Assembly (NCBI GenBank): GCA_963580285.1
Contig: OY757026.1
Coordinates: 43,455,431-43,519,430, forward strand
Source: Lucinisca nassula
Taxonomy: Eukaryota > Mollusca > Bivalvia > Lucinida > Lucinidae
Direction of reading: 5' to 3'
Length of the DNA: 64,000 bases
Below the pieces are notes generated by a model. That model worked only from the letters and a program-made list of their open reading frames with translations. It had not been told where the DNA came from and did not search any database. The position numbers and the translations under genes are program-made. Shown here in pieces: positions 1 to 10,909 of the stretch (its first letter is position 1; the number at the start of each line of letters is the position of its first letter).

Positions 1-1560
1 TATCTTTTATAGTTAAAAGATTATCAAACTACTCCTACAGGAGCTGTCTGATCTGGGCCCATATTGTTTGCAGCAATGCCTTTTACAATTAAAAGGTTAT
101 CAAACTACTCCTACAGGAGGTGTCAGATCTTGGCCCATATTGTTTGCAAGCATAACTTTTAAAGTTAAAAGGTATTCAAACTACTCCTACAGGAGCTGTC
201 TGATCTGGGCCTATATTGTTTTCAGCCATTAATTTGGTTATCAAACTACTCCTACAGAAGCTGTCTGATCTGGGCACATATTGTTTACAGCCATAACTTT
301 GAAGTTGAACGGTTATCAAGCTACTTTTACAGGAGCTGTCTGATCTGGACCAATATTGTTTTCAACCGTAAATTTTAAAGCTAAAAGGTTATCAGACTAC
401 TCCTACAGGAGCTGTCTGATCTGGGCCCAAATTGTTTGCAACCATGACTTTTAAATTTAAAAGGTTATCAAACTACTCCTACTGATCTGGGCTCATATTG
501 TTTGCAGCCATGCCTTTTAAAATTAAAAGGATATCAAACTACTCCTACAGGAGCTGTCTGATCTGGGCCCATAATATTTGCAGCCATAACTTTTAAAGTT
601 AAAAGGTTATCAAACTACTCCTTCATGAGCTGTCTGATCTGGGCCCATATTGTTTGCAACCATGCCTTTTAAAGTTAAAAGGTTATCAAACTACTCCTTC
701 ATGAGCTGTCTGATCTGGGCCCATATTGTTTGCAACCATGCCTTTTGAAGTTAAAAGGTTATCAAACTACTCCAACAGGAGCTGTCTGATCTGCGCCCAT
801 TTTGTTTGTAGCCATAACTTTTAAAGTTAAAAGGTTATCAAACTACTCCTACAGGAGCTGTCTGATCTGGGCCAATATTGTTTGCAGACATATCTTTTAT
901 AGTTAAAAGATTATCAAACTACTCCTACAGGAGCTGTCTGATCTGGGCCCATATTGTTTGCAGCAATGCCTTTTACAATTAAAAGGTTATCAAACTACTC
1001 CTACAGGAGGTGTCAGATCTTGGCCCATATTGTTTGCAAGCATAACTTTTAAAGTTAAAAGGTATTCAAACTACTCCTACAGGAGCTGTCTGATCTGGGC
1101 CTATATTGTTTTCAGCCATTAATTTGGTTATCAAACTACTCCTACAGAAGCTGTCTGATCTGGGCACATATTGTTTACAGCCATAACTTTGAAGTTGAAC
1201 GGTTATCAAGCTACTTTTACAGGAGCTGTCTGATCTGGACCAATATTGTTTTCAACCGTAAATTTTAAAGCTAAAAGGTTATCAGACTACTCCTACAGGA
1301 GCTGTCTGATCTGGGCCCAAATTGTTTGCAACCATGACTTTTAAATTTAAAAGGTTATCAAACTACTCCTACTGATCTGGGCTCATATTGTTTGCAGCCA
1401 TGCCTTTTAAAATTAAAAGGATATCAAACTACTCCTACAGGAGCTGTCTGATCTGGGCCCATAATATTTGCAGCCATAACTTTTAAAGTTAAAAGGTTAT
1501 CAAACTACTCCTTCATGAGCTGTCTGATCTGGGCCCATATTGTTTGCAACCATGCCTTTT
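1..1560 (+). repeat. Tandem block duplication, 890-bp offset
   Basis: Bases 1 to about 670 recur almost letter for letter at 891 to about 1560, including private variants: 'ggtattcaaactac', the shortened 'ccattaatttggttatc' monomer, 'gttgaacggttatcaagc' and the truncated 'ctcctactgatctgggctc' monomer. The second copy then skips one monomer relative to the first, which carries an extra 'cttcatgagc' unit. I saw no mismatch in the shared part. This is a very recent duplication, or a possible assembly duplication. Confidence 0.93.
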
Positions 1561-4500
1561 GAAGTTAAAAGGTTATCAAACTACTCCTACAGGAGCTGTC
1601 TGATCTGGTCCCATATTGATGCAGCCATGCCTTTTAAAGTTAAAAGATTATTAACTTGCTTCTACAGGAGCTGTCTCATATGGGCCGATATTGTTTGCAG
1701 CCATGCCATTTAAAGTTAAAAGGTTATCAAACTGCTCCTACAGAAGCTGTCTGATCTGGGCCCATATTGTTTGCAGCCATGCCTTTTAAAGTTAAAAGGT
1801 TATCAAACTACTCCTACAGGAGCTGTCTGATCTGGGCGCATATTGTTTTCAGCCATTATATTTAAAGTTAAAAGGTTATCAAACTACTCCTACAGGAGCT
1901 GTCTGATCTGGGCCAATATTATTTGCAAGCATAACTTTTAATGTTAAAAGGTTATCAAACTACTCCTACAGGAGCTGTCTGTTCTGGGCCCATATTGTTT
2001 GCAACCATAACTTTTTAAGTTAAAAGGTTATCAAACTACTCCAACAGGAGCTGTCTGATCTGCGCCTATATTGTTTTCAGCCATAACTTTTAAATTTAAA
2101 AGGTTATCAAACTAGTCTTACAGGAGCTGTCGGATCTGGGCCCATATTGTTTGCAGCCATAACTTTTAAAATTAAAAGGTTATCAAACTACTCCTACAGA
2201 AGCTGTCTGATCTGGACCCATATTGTTTTCAACCATAACTTGTAAAGTTAAAAGGTTATCAAACTACCCCTACAGGAGCTATCTGATCTTGGCCCATATT
2301 GTTTGCAACCATGACTTTTAAAGTTAAAAGGTTATCAAACTATTCCTACAGGAGCTGTCTGATCTGGGCCCATATTGTTTTGCAGCCATGCCTTTTAAAG
2401 TTCAAAGGTTATCAAACTACTCCTATAGGAGCTGTCTGATCTGGGCCCATATTGTTTACAACCATAACTTTTAAAGTTAAAATGTTATCATACTACTTCT
2501 ACAGAAGCTGTCTAATCTGGGCACATATTGTTTAAAGCCATGCCATTTAAAGTTAAAAGGTTATCAAACTACTCCTACAGGAGCTGTCTGATCTGGGCCC
2601 ATACTGTTTTTAACCATGCCTTTTAAAGATAAAAGGATATCAAACTACTCCTACAGGACCTGTCTGATCTGGGCCCATATTGTTTGCAGCCATAACTTTT
2701 TATCAAACTACTCCTACAGGAGCTGTCTGATCGGGGCCCATATTGTTTGCAGCCATAACTTTAAAAGTTAAAAGGTTATCAAACTTTTCCTACAGGAGCT
2801 TTCTGATCTGAGCCCATAGTGTTTTCAGCCATGTCTTTTAAAGTAAAAATGATATCAAACTAATCCTACAGGAGCTGTCTGATCTGGGCCCATATTGTTT
2901 GTAGCAATAACTTTTAAAGTTAAAATGTTATGAAACTACTCCTACAAGAGCTGTCTGATCTGGGCCCATATTGTTTGCAACCATAACTTTTAAAGTTAAA
3001 AGGTTATCAAACTACTCCTACAGGAGCTGTCTGATCGTGGCCCATATTGTTTGCAGCCATAGCTTTTAAAGTTAAAAGGTTATCAAACTATTCCTACAGG
3101 AGCTGTCTGTTCTGGGCCCATATTGTTTGCAACCATAACTTTTTAAGTTGAAAGGTTATCAAACTACTCCTACAGGAGCTGTCTGATCTGCGCCCATATT
3201 GTTTGCAGCCATAACTTTTAAAGTTAAAAGGTTATCAAACTACTCCTACAGGAGCTGTCTGATCTGGGCCCATATTGTTTGCAGCCATACATTTTAAAGT
3301 TAAAAGGTTATCAAACTACTCCTACAGGATCTGTCTGATCTGGGCCAATATTGTTTGCAGACATATCTTTTAAAGTTAAAAGGTTATCAAACTACTCCTA
3401 CAGGAGGTGTCTGATCTGGGCCCATATTGTTTGCAGCAATGCCTATTACAATTAAAAGGTTATCAAACTACTCCTACAGGAGGTATCTGATCTTGGCCCA
3501 TATTGTTTGCAACCATAACATTTAAAGTTAATAGGTATTCAAACTACTCCTACAGGAGCTGTCTGATCTGGGCCCATATTGTTTGCAGCCATGCCTTTTA
3601 AAGTTCAAAGGTTATCAAACTACTCCTACAGGAGCTGTCTGATCTGGGCCAATATTGTTTTCAGCCATTATATTTAAAGTTAAAAGGTTATCAAACTACT
3701 CCTACAGGAGCTGTCTGATCTGGGCCCATATTGTTTTCAGCCAATGACATGTAAAGTTAAAAGGTTATCAAACTACTCCTACAGGAGCTGTCTTATCTGG
3801 GCCCTTATTGTTTGCAACCATGCCTTTTAAAGTTAAAACGTTACCAAACTGCTCCTACAGGAGCTGTCTCATCTGGGCCCATATTGTTTTCAGCCATAAC
3901 TTTTAAATTTAAAAGGTTATCAAACTACTCTTACAGGAGCTGTCGGATCTGGGCCCAAATTTTTTGCAGCCATAGCTTTTAAAGTTAAAAGGTTATCAAA
4001 CTACTCCTACAGGAGCTGTCTGATCTGCACCCATATTGTTTGCAGCTATAATTTTTAAAGTTAAAAGGTTATCAAACTACTCCTACAGGAGCTGTCTGAT
4101 CTGGGCCCATATTGTTTGCAGCCATATATTTTAAAGTTAAAAGGTTATCAAACTATTCCTACAGGATCTGTCTGATCTGGGCCAATATTGTTTGCAGACA
4201 TATCTTTTAAAGTTAAAAGGTTATCAAACTACTCCTACAGGAGCCGTCTGATCTGGGCCCATATTGTTTGCAGCAATGCCTTTTACAATTAAAAAGGTTA
4301 TCAAACTACTCCTACAGGAGGTATCTGATCTTGGCCCATATTGTTTGCAACCATAACATTTAAAGTTTAAAGGTTATCGAACTACTCCTACAGGAGATGT
4401 CTGATTTGGGCCTATATTGTTTGCAGCCATTAATTTGGTTATCAAACTACTCCTACAGGAGCTGTCTGATCTGGGCCCATATTGTTTGCAGCCATAACTT

Positions 4501-7500
4501 TTAAAGTTAAAACATTATCAAGTTACTCCTACAGGAGCTGTCTTATCTGGACCCATATTGTTTTCAAACGTAACTTTTAAAGTTAAAAGGTTATCAAACT
4601 ACTCCTACAGGATCTGTCTGATCTGGGCCTAAATTGTTTGCAACCATGACTTTTAAAGTTAAAAGGTTACCAAACTACTCCTGCAAGAGCTGTCTGATCT
4701 GGGCCCATATTGTTTGCCGTCATTCCTTTCAAAAATTAAAAGGTTATCAAACTACTCCTACAGGAGCTGTCTGATCTGGGCCCATATTGTTTGCAGCCAT
4801 GCCTTTTAAAGTTAAAACGTTATCAAACTACACCTGCAGGAGCTATTTGATCTGGGCCCATATTGTTTTCAGCCAATGACATTTAAAGTTAAAAGGTTAT
4901 CAAACTACTCCTACAGGAGCTGCCTGATCTGGGCCCATATTGTTTGCAACCATAACTTTTAAAGTTAAAAGGTTATCAAACTACTCCTACAGAAGCTGTC
5001 TGTTCTGGGCCCATATTGTTTGCCATCATGCCATTTAAAGTTAAAAGGTTATCAAACTACTCCTACATGAGCTGTCTGATCTGGGCCCATATTGCTTGCA
5101 GTAATGCCTTTTAAAGTTAAAAGGTTATCAAACTACTCCTACAGGATCTGTCTGATCTGGGCCCATATTGTTTTCAGCCAATGACATTTAAAGTTAAAAG
5201 GTTATCAAACTACTACAGGAGCTGTCTGATCTGGGCCCATATTGTTTGCAGCCATGCTATTTAAAGTAAAAAGTTTATTAAACTACTCCTACATGAGCTG
5301 TCTGATCTGGGCCCATATTGCTTGCAGCAATGCCTTTTAAAGTTAAAAGGTTATCAAACTACTTCTACAGGAGCTGTCTGATCTGGGCCCATATTGATTT
5401 CAGCCAATGACATTTAAAGTTAAAAGGTTATCAAACTACTCCTACAGGAGCTGTCAGATCTGGGCCCATATTGTTTACAAGCATAACTTTAAAAGTTAAA
5501 ACGTTATCAAACAGCTCCTACAGGAGCTGTCTCATCTGGGCCCATATTGTTTTTCAGCCATAACTTTTAAATTTAAAAGGTTATCAAACTACTCCTACAG
5601 GAGCTGTCGGATCTGGGCCCATATTGTTTGCAGCCATAACTTTTAAAGTTAAATTGTTATCAAACTACTCCTACAGGAGCTGTCTGATCTGGACCCATAT
5701 TGTTTTCAACCATAACTTGTAAAGTAAAAAGGTTATCAAACTACTCTTACAGGAGCTATCTGATCTCGGCCCATATTGTTCGCAACCATGACTTTTAAAG
5801 TAAAAAGGTTATCAAACTATTCCTACAGGAGCTCTCTGATCTGGGCCCATATTGTTTGCAGCCATGCCTTTTAAAATTGAAAGGTTATCAAACGACTCCT
5901 ATAGGAGCTGTCTGATCTGGGCCCATATTGTTTGCAACCATAACTTTTAAAGTTAAAATGTTGTCAAACTACTTCTACAGGAGCTGTTTAATCTGGGCCC
6001 ATATTGTTTAAAGCCATGCCATTTAAAGTTAAAAGGTTATAAAACGTCTCCTACAGGAGCTGTCTGATCTGGGCCCATATTGTTTGCAGCCATGCCTTTT
6101 AAAGTTAAAAGGTTATCAAACTACACCTACAGGAGCTATTTGATCGGGGCCCGTATTGTTTTCAGCCAATGACATTTAAAGTTAAAAGGTTATCAAACTA
6201 CTCCTACAGGAGCTGTCTGATCTGGGCCCATATTGTTTGCAACCCTAACTTTTAAAGTTAAAAGGTTATCAAACTACTCCTACAGAAGCTGTCTGATCTG
6301 GGCCCACATTGTTTGCCATCATGCCATTTAAAGTTAAAAGGTTATCTAACTACTCCTACAGAAGCTGTCTGATCTTTGCCCATATTGTTTGCAAGCATAA
6401 CTTTTAAAGTTAAAAGGTTATCAAACTACTCCTACAGGAGCTGTCTGATCTGGGCCCATATTGTATTCAACCATGCCTTTTAAACTTAAAATGTTATCAA
6501 ACTACTTCTACAGGAGCTGTCTGATCTGGGCCCATATTGTTTGCAACCATAACTTTTAAAGTTAAAATGTTACCAAACTACTTCTACAGGAGCTGTCTAA
6601 TCTGGGCCCATATTGTTTCAAGCCATGCAATTTAAAGTTAAAAGGTTATCAAACTACTCCCACAGGAGCTGTCTGATCTGGTCCCATATTGATGCAGCCA
6701 CGCCTTTAAAAGTTGAAAGGTTATCAAACTACTTCTACAGGAGCTGTCTCATATGGGCCAATATTGTTTGCAGCTATGCCATTTCAAGTTAAAAGGTTAT
6801 CAAACTGCTCCTACAGAAGCTGTCTGATCTGGGCCCATATTGTTTGCAGCCATGCCTTTTAAAGTTAAAAGATTATCAAACTACTCCTACAGCATGTCTG
6901 ATCTGGGCCCATATTGTTTTCAGCCATTATATTTAAAGTTAAAAGGTTATCAAACTACTCCTACAGGAGCTGTCTGATCTGGGCCCATATTGTTTGCAAC
7001 CATAACCTTTAAAGTTAAAAGGTTTTCAAACTACTCCTACAGGAGCTGTCTCAGCTGGGCCCTTTTTGTTTGCAACCATGCCTTTTAAAGTTAAAACGTT
7101 ATCAAACCGCTCCTACAGGAGCTGTCTCATCTGGGCCCATATTGTTTTCAGCCATAACTTTTAAATTCAAAAGGTTATCAAACTACTCCTACAGGAGTTG
7201 TAAGACCTGGGCCCATATTGTTTGCAGCCATAACTTTTAAAGTTAAAAGGTTATCAAACTACTCCTACAGGAGCTGTCTGATCTGGACCCATATTGTTTT
7301 CAACAATAACTTTTAAAGGTAAAAGGTTATCAAACTATTCCTACAGGAGCTGTCTAATCTGGGCCCATATTGTTTTGCAGCCATACCTTTTAAAGTTGAA
7401 AGGTTATCAAACTACTCCTATAGGATCTGTCTGATCTGGGCCCATATTGTTTGCAACCATAACTTTTAAAGTTAAAATGTCACCAAACTACTCCTACAGG

Positions 7501-8199
7501 AGCTGTCTAATCTGGGCCCATATTGTTAAAAGCCATGCCATTTAAAGTTAAAAGGTTATCAAACTACTCCTACAGGAGCTGTCTGATCTGGGCCCATATT
7601 GTTTGCAGCCATGCCTTTTAAAGTTAAAAGGTTATCATACTACACCTGCAGGAGCTATTTGATCTGGGCCCATATTGTTTTCAGCACATGACATTTAAAG
7701 TTAAAAGGTTATCAAACTACTCCTACAGGAGCTGTCTGATCTGGGCCCATATTGTTTGCAACCATATTTTTAAAGTTAAAAGGTTATCAAACTACTCATA
7801 CAGAAGCTGTCTGATATGGGCCCATATTGTTTGCCATCATGCCATTTAAAGTTAAAAGGTTTTCAAACTACTCCTACAGGAGCTGTCTGATCTGGGCCCA
7901 AATTGTTTGCAAGCATAACTTTTAAAGTTAAAAGGTTATCAAACTACTCCTACAGGAGCTGTCTCATCTGGGCCCTTATTGTTTGCAACCATGCCTTTTA
8001 AAAGTAAAACGTTATCAAACTGCCCCTACAGGAGATGTCTCATCTGGGCCCAATTTTTTTTTCAACCATAACTTTTAAATTTAAAAGGTTATCAAACTAC
8101 TTCTACAGGAGCAGTCGGATCTGGGCCCATATTGTTTGCAGCCATAACTTTTAAAGTTAAAAGGTTATCAAACTACTCCTACAGGAGCTGTCTGATCTG

Positions 8200-9650
8200 G
8201 ACTCATATTGTTTTCAACCATAACTTGAAAAGTTAAAAGGTTATCAAACTACCCCTACAGGAGCTATCTGCCCTGGGCCCATATTGTTTGCAACCATGAC
8301 TTTTAAAGTTAAAATGTTATCAATTTATTCCTACAGGAGCTGTCTGATCTGGGCCCATATTGTTTGCAACCATGCCTTTTAAAATTAAAAGGTTATAAAA
8401 CTACTCCTATAGGATCTGTCTGATCTGGGCCCATATTGTTTGCAACCATAACATTTAAAGTTAAAATGTTACCAAACTACTTCTACAGGAGCTGTCTAAT
8501 CTGGGCCCATATTGTTTAAAGCCATGCCATTTAAAATTAAAAGGTTATCAAACTACTCCTATAGGATCTGTCTGATCTGGGCCCATATTGTTTTCAACCA
8601 TAACTTGTAAAGTTAAAAGGTTATCAAACTACCCCTACAGGAGCTATCTGCTCTGGGCCCATATTGTTTGCAACCATGACTTTTAAAGTTAAAAGGTTTA
8701 ACAAACTACAGCTATAGGAGCTTTTTGATCTGGGCCCATATTGTTTGCAACCATGCCTTTTAAAATTAAAAGGTTATCAAACTACTCCTGTAGGATCTGT
8801 CTGATCTGGGCCCATATTGTTTGCAACCATAACTTTTAAAGTGAAAATGTTACCAAACACTTCTACATGAGCTGTCTAATCTGGGCCCATATTGTTTAAA
8901 GCCATGCCATTTAAAGTTAAAAGGTTATCAAACTACTCCTACAGGAGCTGTCTGATCTGGACCCATATTGTTTTCAACCATAACTTGTAAAGTGAAAAGG
9001 TAATCAAACTACCCCTACAGGAGCTATCTGCTCTGGGCCCATATTGTTTGCAACCATGACTTTTAAAGTTGAAAGGTTATCAATTTATTCCGACAGGAGC
9101 TGTCTGATCTGGGCCCATATTGTTTGCAACCATGCCTTTTAAAATTAAAAGGTTATCAAATTACTCCTATAGGATCTGTCTGATCTGGGCCCATATTGTT
9201 TGCAACCATAACTTTTAAAGTTAAAATGTTACCAAACTACTTCTACAGGAGCTGTCTAATCTGGGCCCATATTGTTTAAAGCCATGCTATTTAAAATTAA
9301 AAGGTTATCAAACTACTCCTACAGGAGCTGTCTGATCTGGACCCATATTGTTTTCAACCATAACTGGTAAAGTTAAAAGGTTATCAAACTACCCCTACAG
9401 GAGCTATCTGCTCTGGGCCCATATTGTTTGCAACCATGACCTTTAAAGTTAAAAGGTTATCAATTTATTCCTACAGGAGCCGTCTGATCTGGGCCCATAT
9501 TGTTTGCAACCATGCCTTTTAAAATTAAAAGGTTATCAAACAACTCCTATAGGATCTGTCTGATCTGGGCCCATATTGTTTTCAACCATAACTTGTAAAG
9601 TTAAAAGGTTATCAAACTACCCCTACAGGAGCTATCTGCTCTGGGGCCAT
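8200..9650 (+). repeat. 380-bp (5-mer) higher-order repeat, four copies plus a partial
   Basis: The marker monomer containing GAGCTATCTGCTCTGGGCCC (first copy with 'ccctgg') occurs at 8261, 8641, 9021 and 9401, exactly 380 bp apart, which is five 76-bp units. A fifth marker at 9629 is 228 bp (three units) further on. Each block has the same order: an 'acttgtaaag/acccctacagg' unit, an 'atcaatttattcc' unit, an 'aaaattaaaagg/cctatagga' unit, an 'aaaatgttaccaaac' unit and a 'tgtttaaagcc' unit. This is local amplification of a five-monomer cassette. Confidence 0.9.
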
Positions 9651-10583
9651 ATTGGTTGCAACCATGACTTCTAAAGTTAAAAGGTTATCAATTTATTCCT
9701 ACAGGAGCTGTCTGATCTGGGCCCATTTTAAAGTTAAAATCTTACCAAACTTCTTCTGCAGGAGCTGTCTAATCTGGGCCATATTGTTTAAAGCCATGCC
9801 ATTTAAAGTTAAAAGGTTATCAAACTACTCCTACAGGAGCTGTCTGATCTGGGCCCATATTGTTTGCAGCCATAACTTTTAAAGTTAAAAGGTTATCAAA
9901 CTACTCCTACAGGAGCTGTCTGATCTGGACCCATATTGTTTTCAACCATAACTTGAAAAGTTAAAAGGTTATCAAACTACCTCTAAAGGAGCTATCTGAT
10001 CTGGTACCATATTGTTTGCAACCATGACTTTTAAAGATAAAAGTTTATCAAACTATTCCTGCAGGAGCTGTCTGATCTGGGCCAATATTGTTTGCAGCCA
10101 TGCCTTTTAAAATTAAAAGGTAATCAAACTACTCCTATAGGAGCTGTCTGATCTGGGCCCATATTGTTTGCAACCATAATTTTTAAAGTTAAAATGTTGT
10201 CAAACTGCTTCTACAGGAGCTGTCTAATCTGGGCCCATATTGTTTAAAGCCATGCCATTTAAAGTTGAAAGGTTATCAACCTACTCCTACAGGATCTGTC
10301 TGATCTGGGCCCATATTGTTTGCAAGCATAACTTTTTAAGGTAAAAGGTTATCAAACTACTTCTACATGAGCTGTCTGATCTGGGCCCATATTGTTTGCA
10401 GCCATGCCATTTAAAGTATCAAATGTTATCAAACTACTTCTACAGGAGCTGTCTAATCTGGGCCCATATTGTTTAAAGCCATGCCATTTAAAGTTAAAAG
10501 GTTATCAACCTACTCCTACAGGATCTGTCTGATCTGGGCCCATATTGTTTGCAAGCATAACTTTTTAAGTTGAAAGGTTATCA

Positions 10584-10597
10584 AACTACACCTACAG
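10584..10597. repeat. Left copy of probable target-site duplication
   Basis: The 14 bases AACTACACCTACAG directly precede the insertion. They match AACTACACCTGCAG at 10896-10909 with one difference. Removing the insertion and one copy restores an in-phase satellite monomer of the 'cacctgcaggagctatttg' type found elsewhere (for example near 7640). Confidence 0.75.
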
Positions 10598-10895
10598 TTT
10601 TGTTTGATTTGAGGTTTAACGTCCCCGTCAACACTGTAAAGGTCATTTTGGAGACGTTGCTTCCAATTATGTGGGACTTTTACCCGACATTGAGATGAAA
10701 TGACATCTCAAGCCCTGTCGCCCATTGATACCTATAGGGCTTATTAGCATGGACGGTCCACCTCGCACCGCGGTTCCTGGACAGGCTTAGATCCTCTATG
10801 CGGTTTACCAGTACTAGTGTGCGGGCAGGATTAGGCTCTGCGTGGAAGCATCATGCAGCCCATATATTTCTTCAAGCCCCTATAGGCGGGGGCCG
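10598..10895 (-). mobile_element. SINE-like dispersed element inserted in the satellite
   Basis: These 298 bp do not resemble the satellite: they are CpG-bearing and non-repetitive. On the minus strand the sequence ends in an A-rich tail (AAACCTCAAATCAAACAAAA, complement of 10598-10617). This fits a short retroelement inserted in minus orientation with a 14-bp flanking duplication. The phrase 'gacgttaaacc...caaa' at the 3' end is reminiscent of abundant dispersed repeats I associate with mollusc genomes; that is recall, not a search. I do not see convincing pol III A and B boxes, so the SINE call is tentative and a non-autonomous DNA element is possible. The head carries a small dyad around CCCCTATAGGCGGGGG (10877-10892). 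No reading frame of note. Confidence 0.6.
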
Positions 10896-10909
10896 AACTA
10901 CACCTGCAG
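10896..10909. repeat. Right copy of probable target-site duplication
   Basis: AACTACACCTGCAG follows the insertion and pairs with 10584-10597 (13 of 14 identical). Because the host DNA is itself repetitive, part of this identity could be background. However, the monomer phase is exactly preserved across the insertion, which supports a true duplication. Confidence 0.7.

Larger units (their letters stand above)
1..10597 (+). repeat. 76-bp satellite array, segment 1 (plus orientation)
   Basis: Head-to-tail copies of a 76-bp monomer fill this stretch. A near-consensus copy is 3216-3291, running from TTTTAAAG to the next TTTTAAAG. The best conserved parts are the CTCCTACAGGAG dyad, CTGTCTGATCTGGGCCC and ATATTGTTTGC. 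The linker before TTTTAAAG varies among CATAAC, CATGCC, CATTAC and ATGACA types. Spacing of equivalent sites (for example 2941 and 3017) gives the period directly. Copies differ from each other by a few bases to roughly 15 percent by eye. Monomers with 'tgtttaaagccatgccattt' linkers are common between 6 and 10.5 kb. The array is already in phase at base 1, so it continues upstream of the window. No gene is seen here. Confidence 0.97.

Noticed and set aside
3216..3291. CENP-B box or pol III B box in the monomer
   Set aside because: GGTTATCAAACT only superficially resembles a B box, and the TTCG...CGGGA pattern of a CENP-B box is absent.
10598..10895. A tRNA gene or tRNA-derived head in the SINE-like insertion
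   Set aside because: No cloverleaf could be traced, and no GGTTCGA-type B box was seen on either strand.
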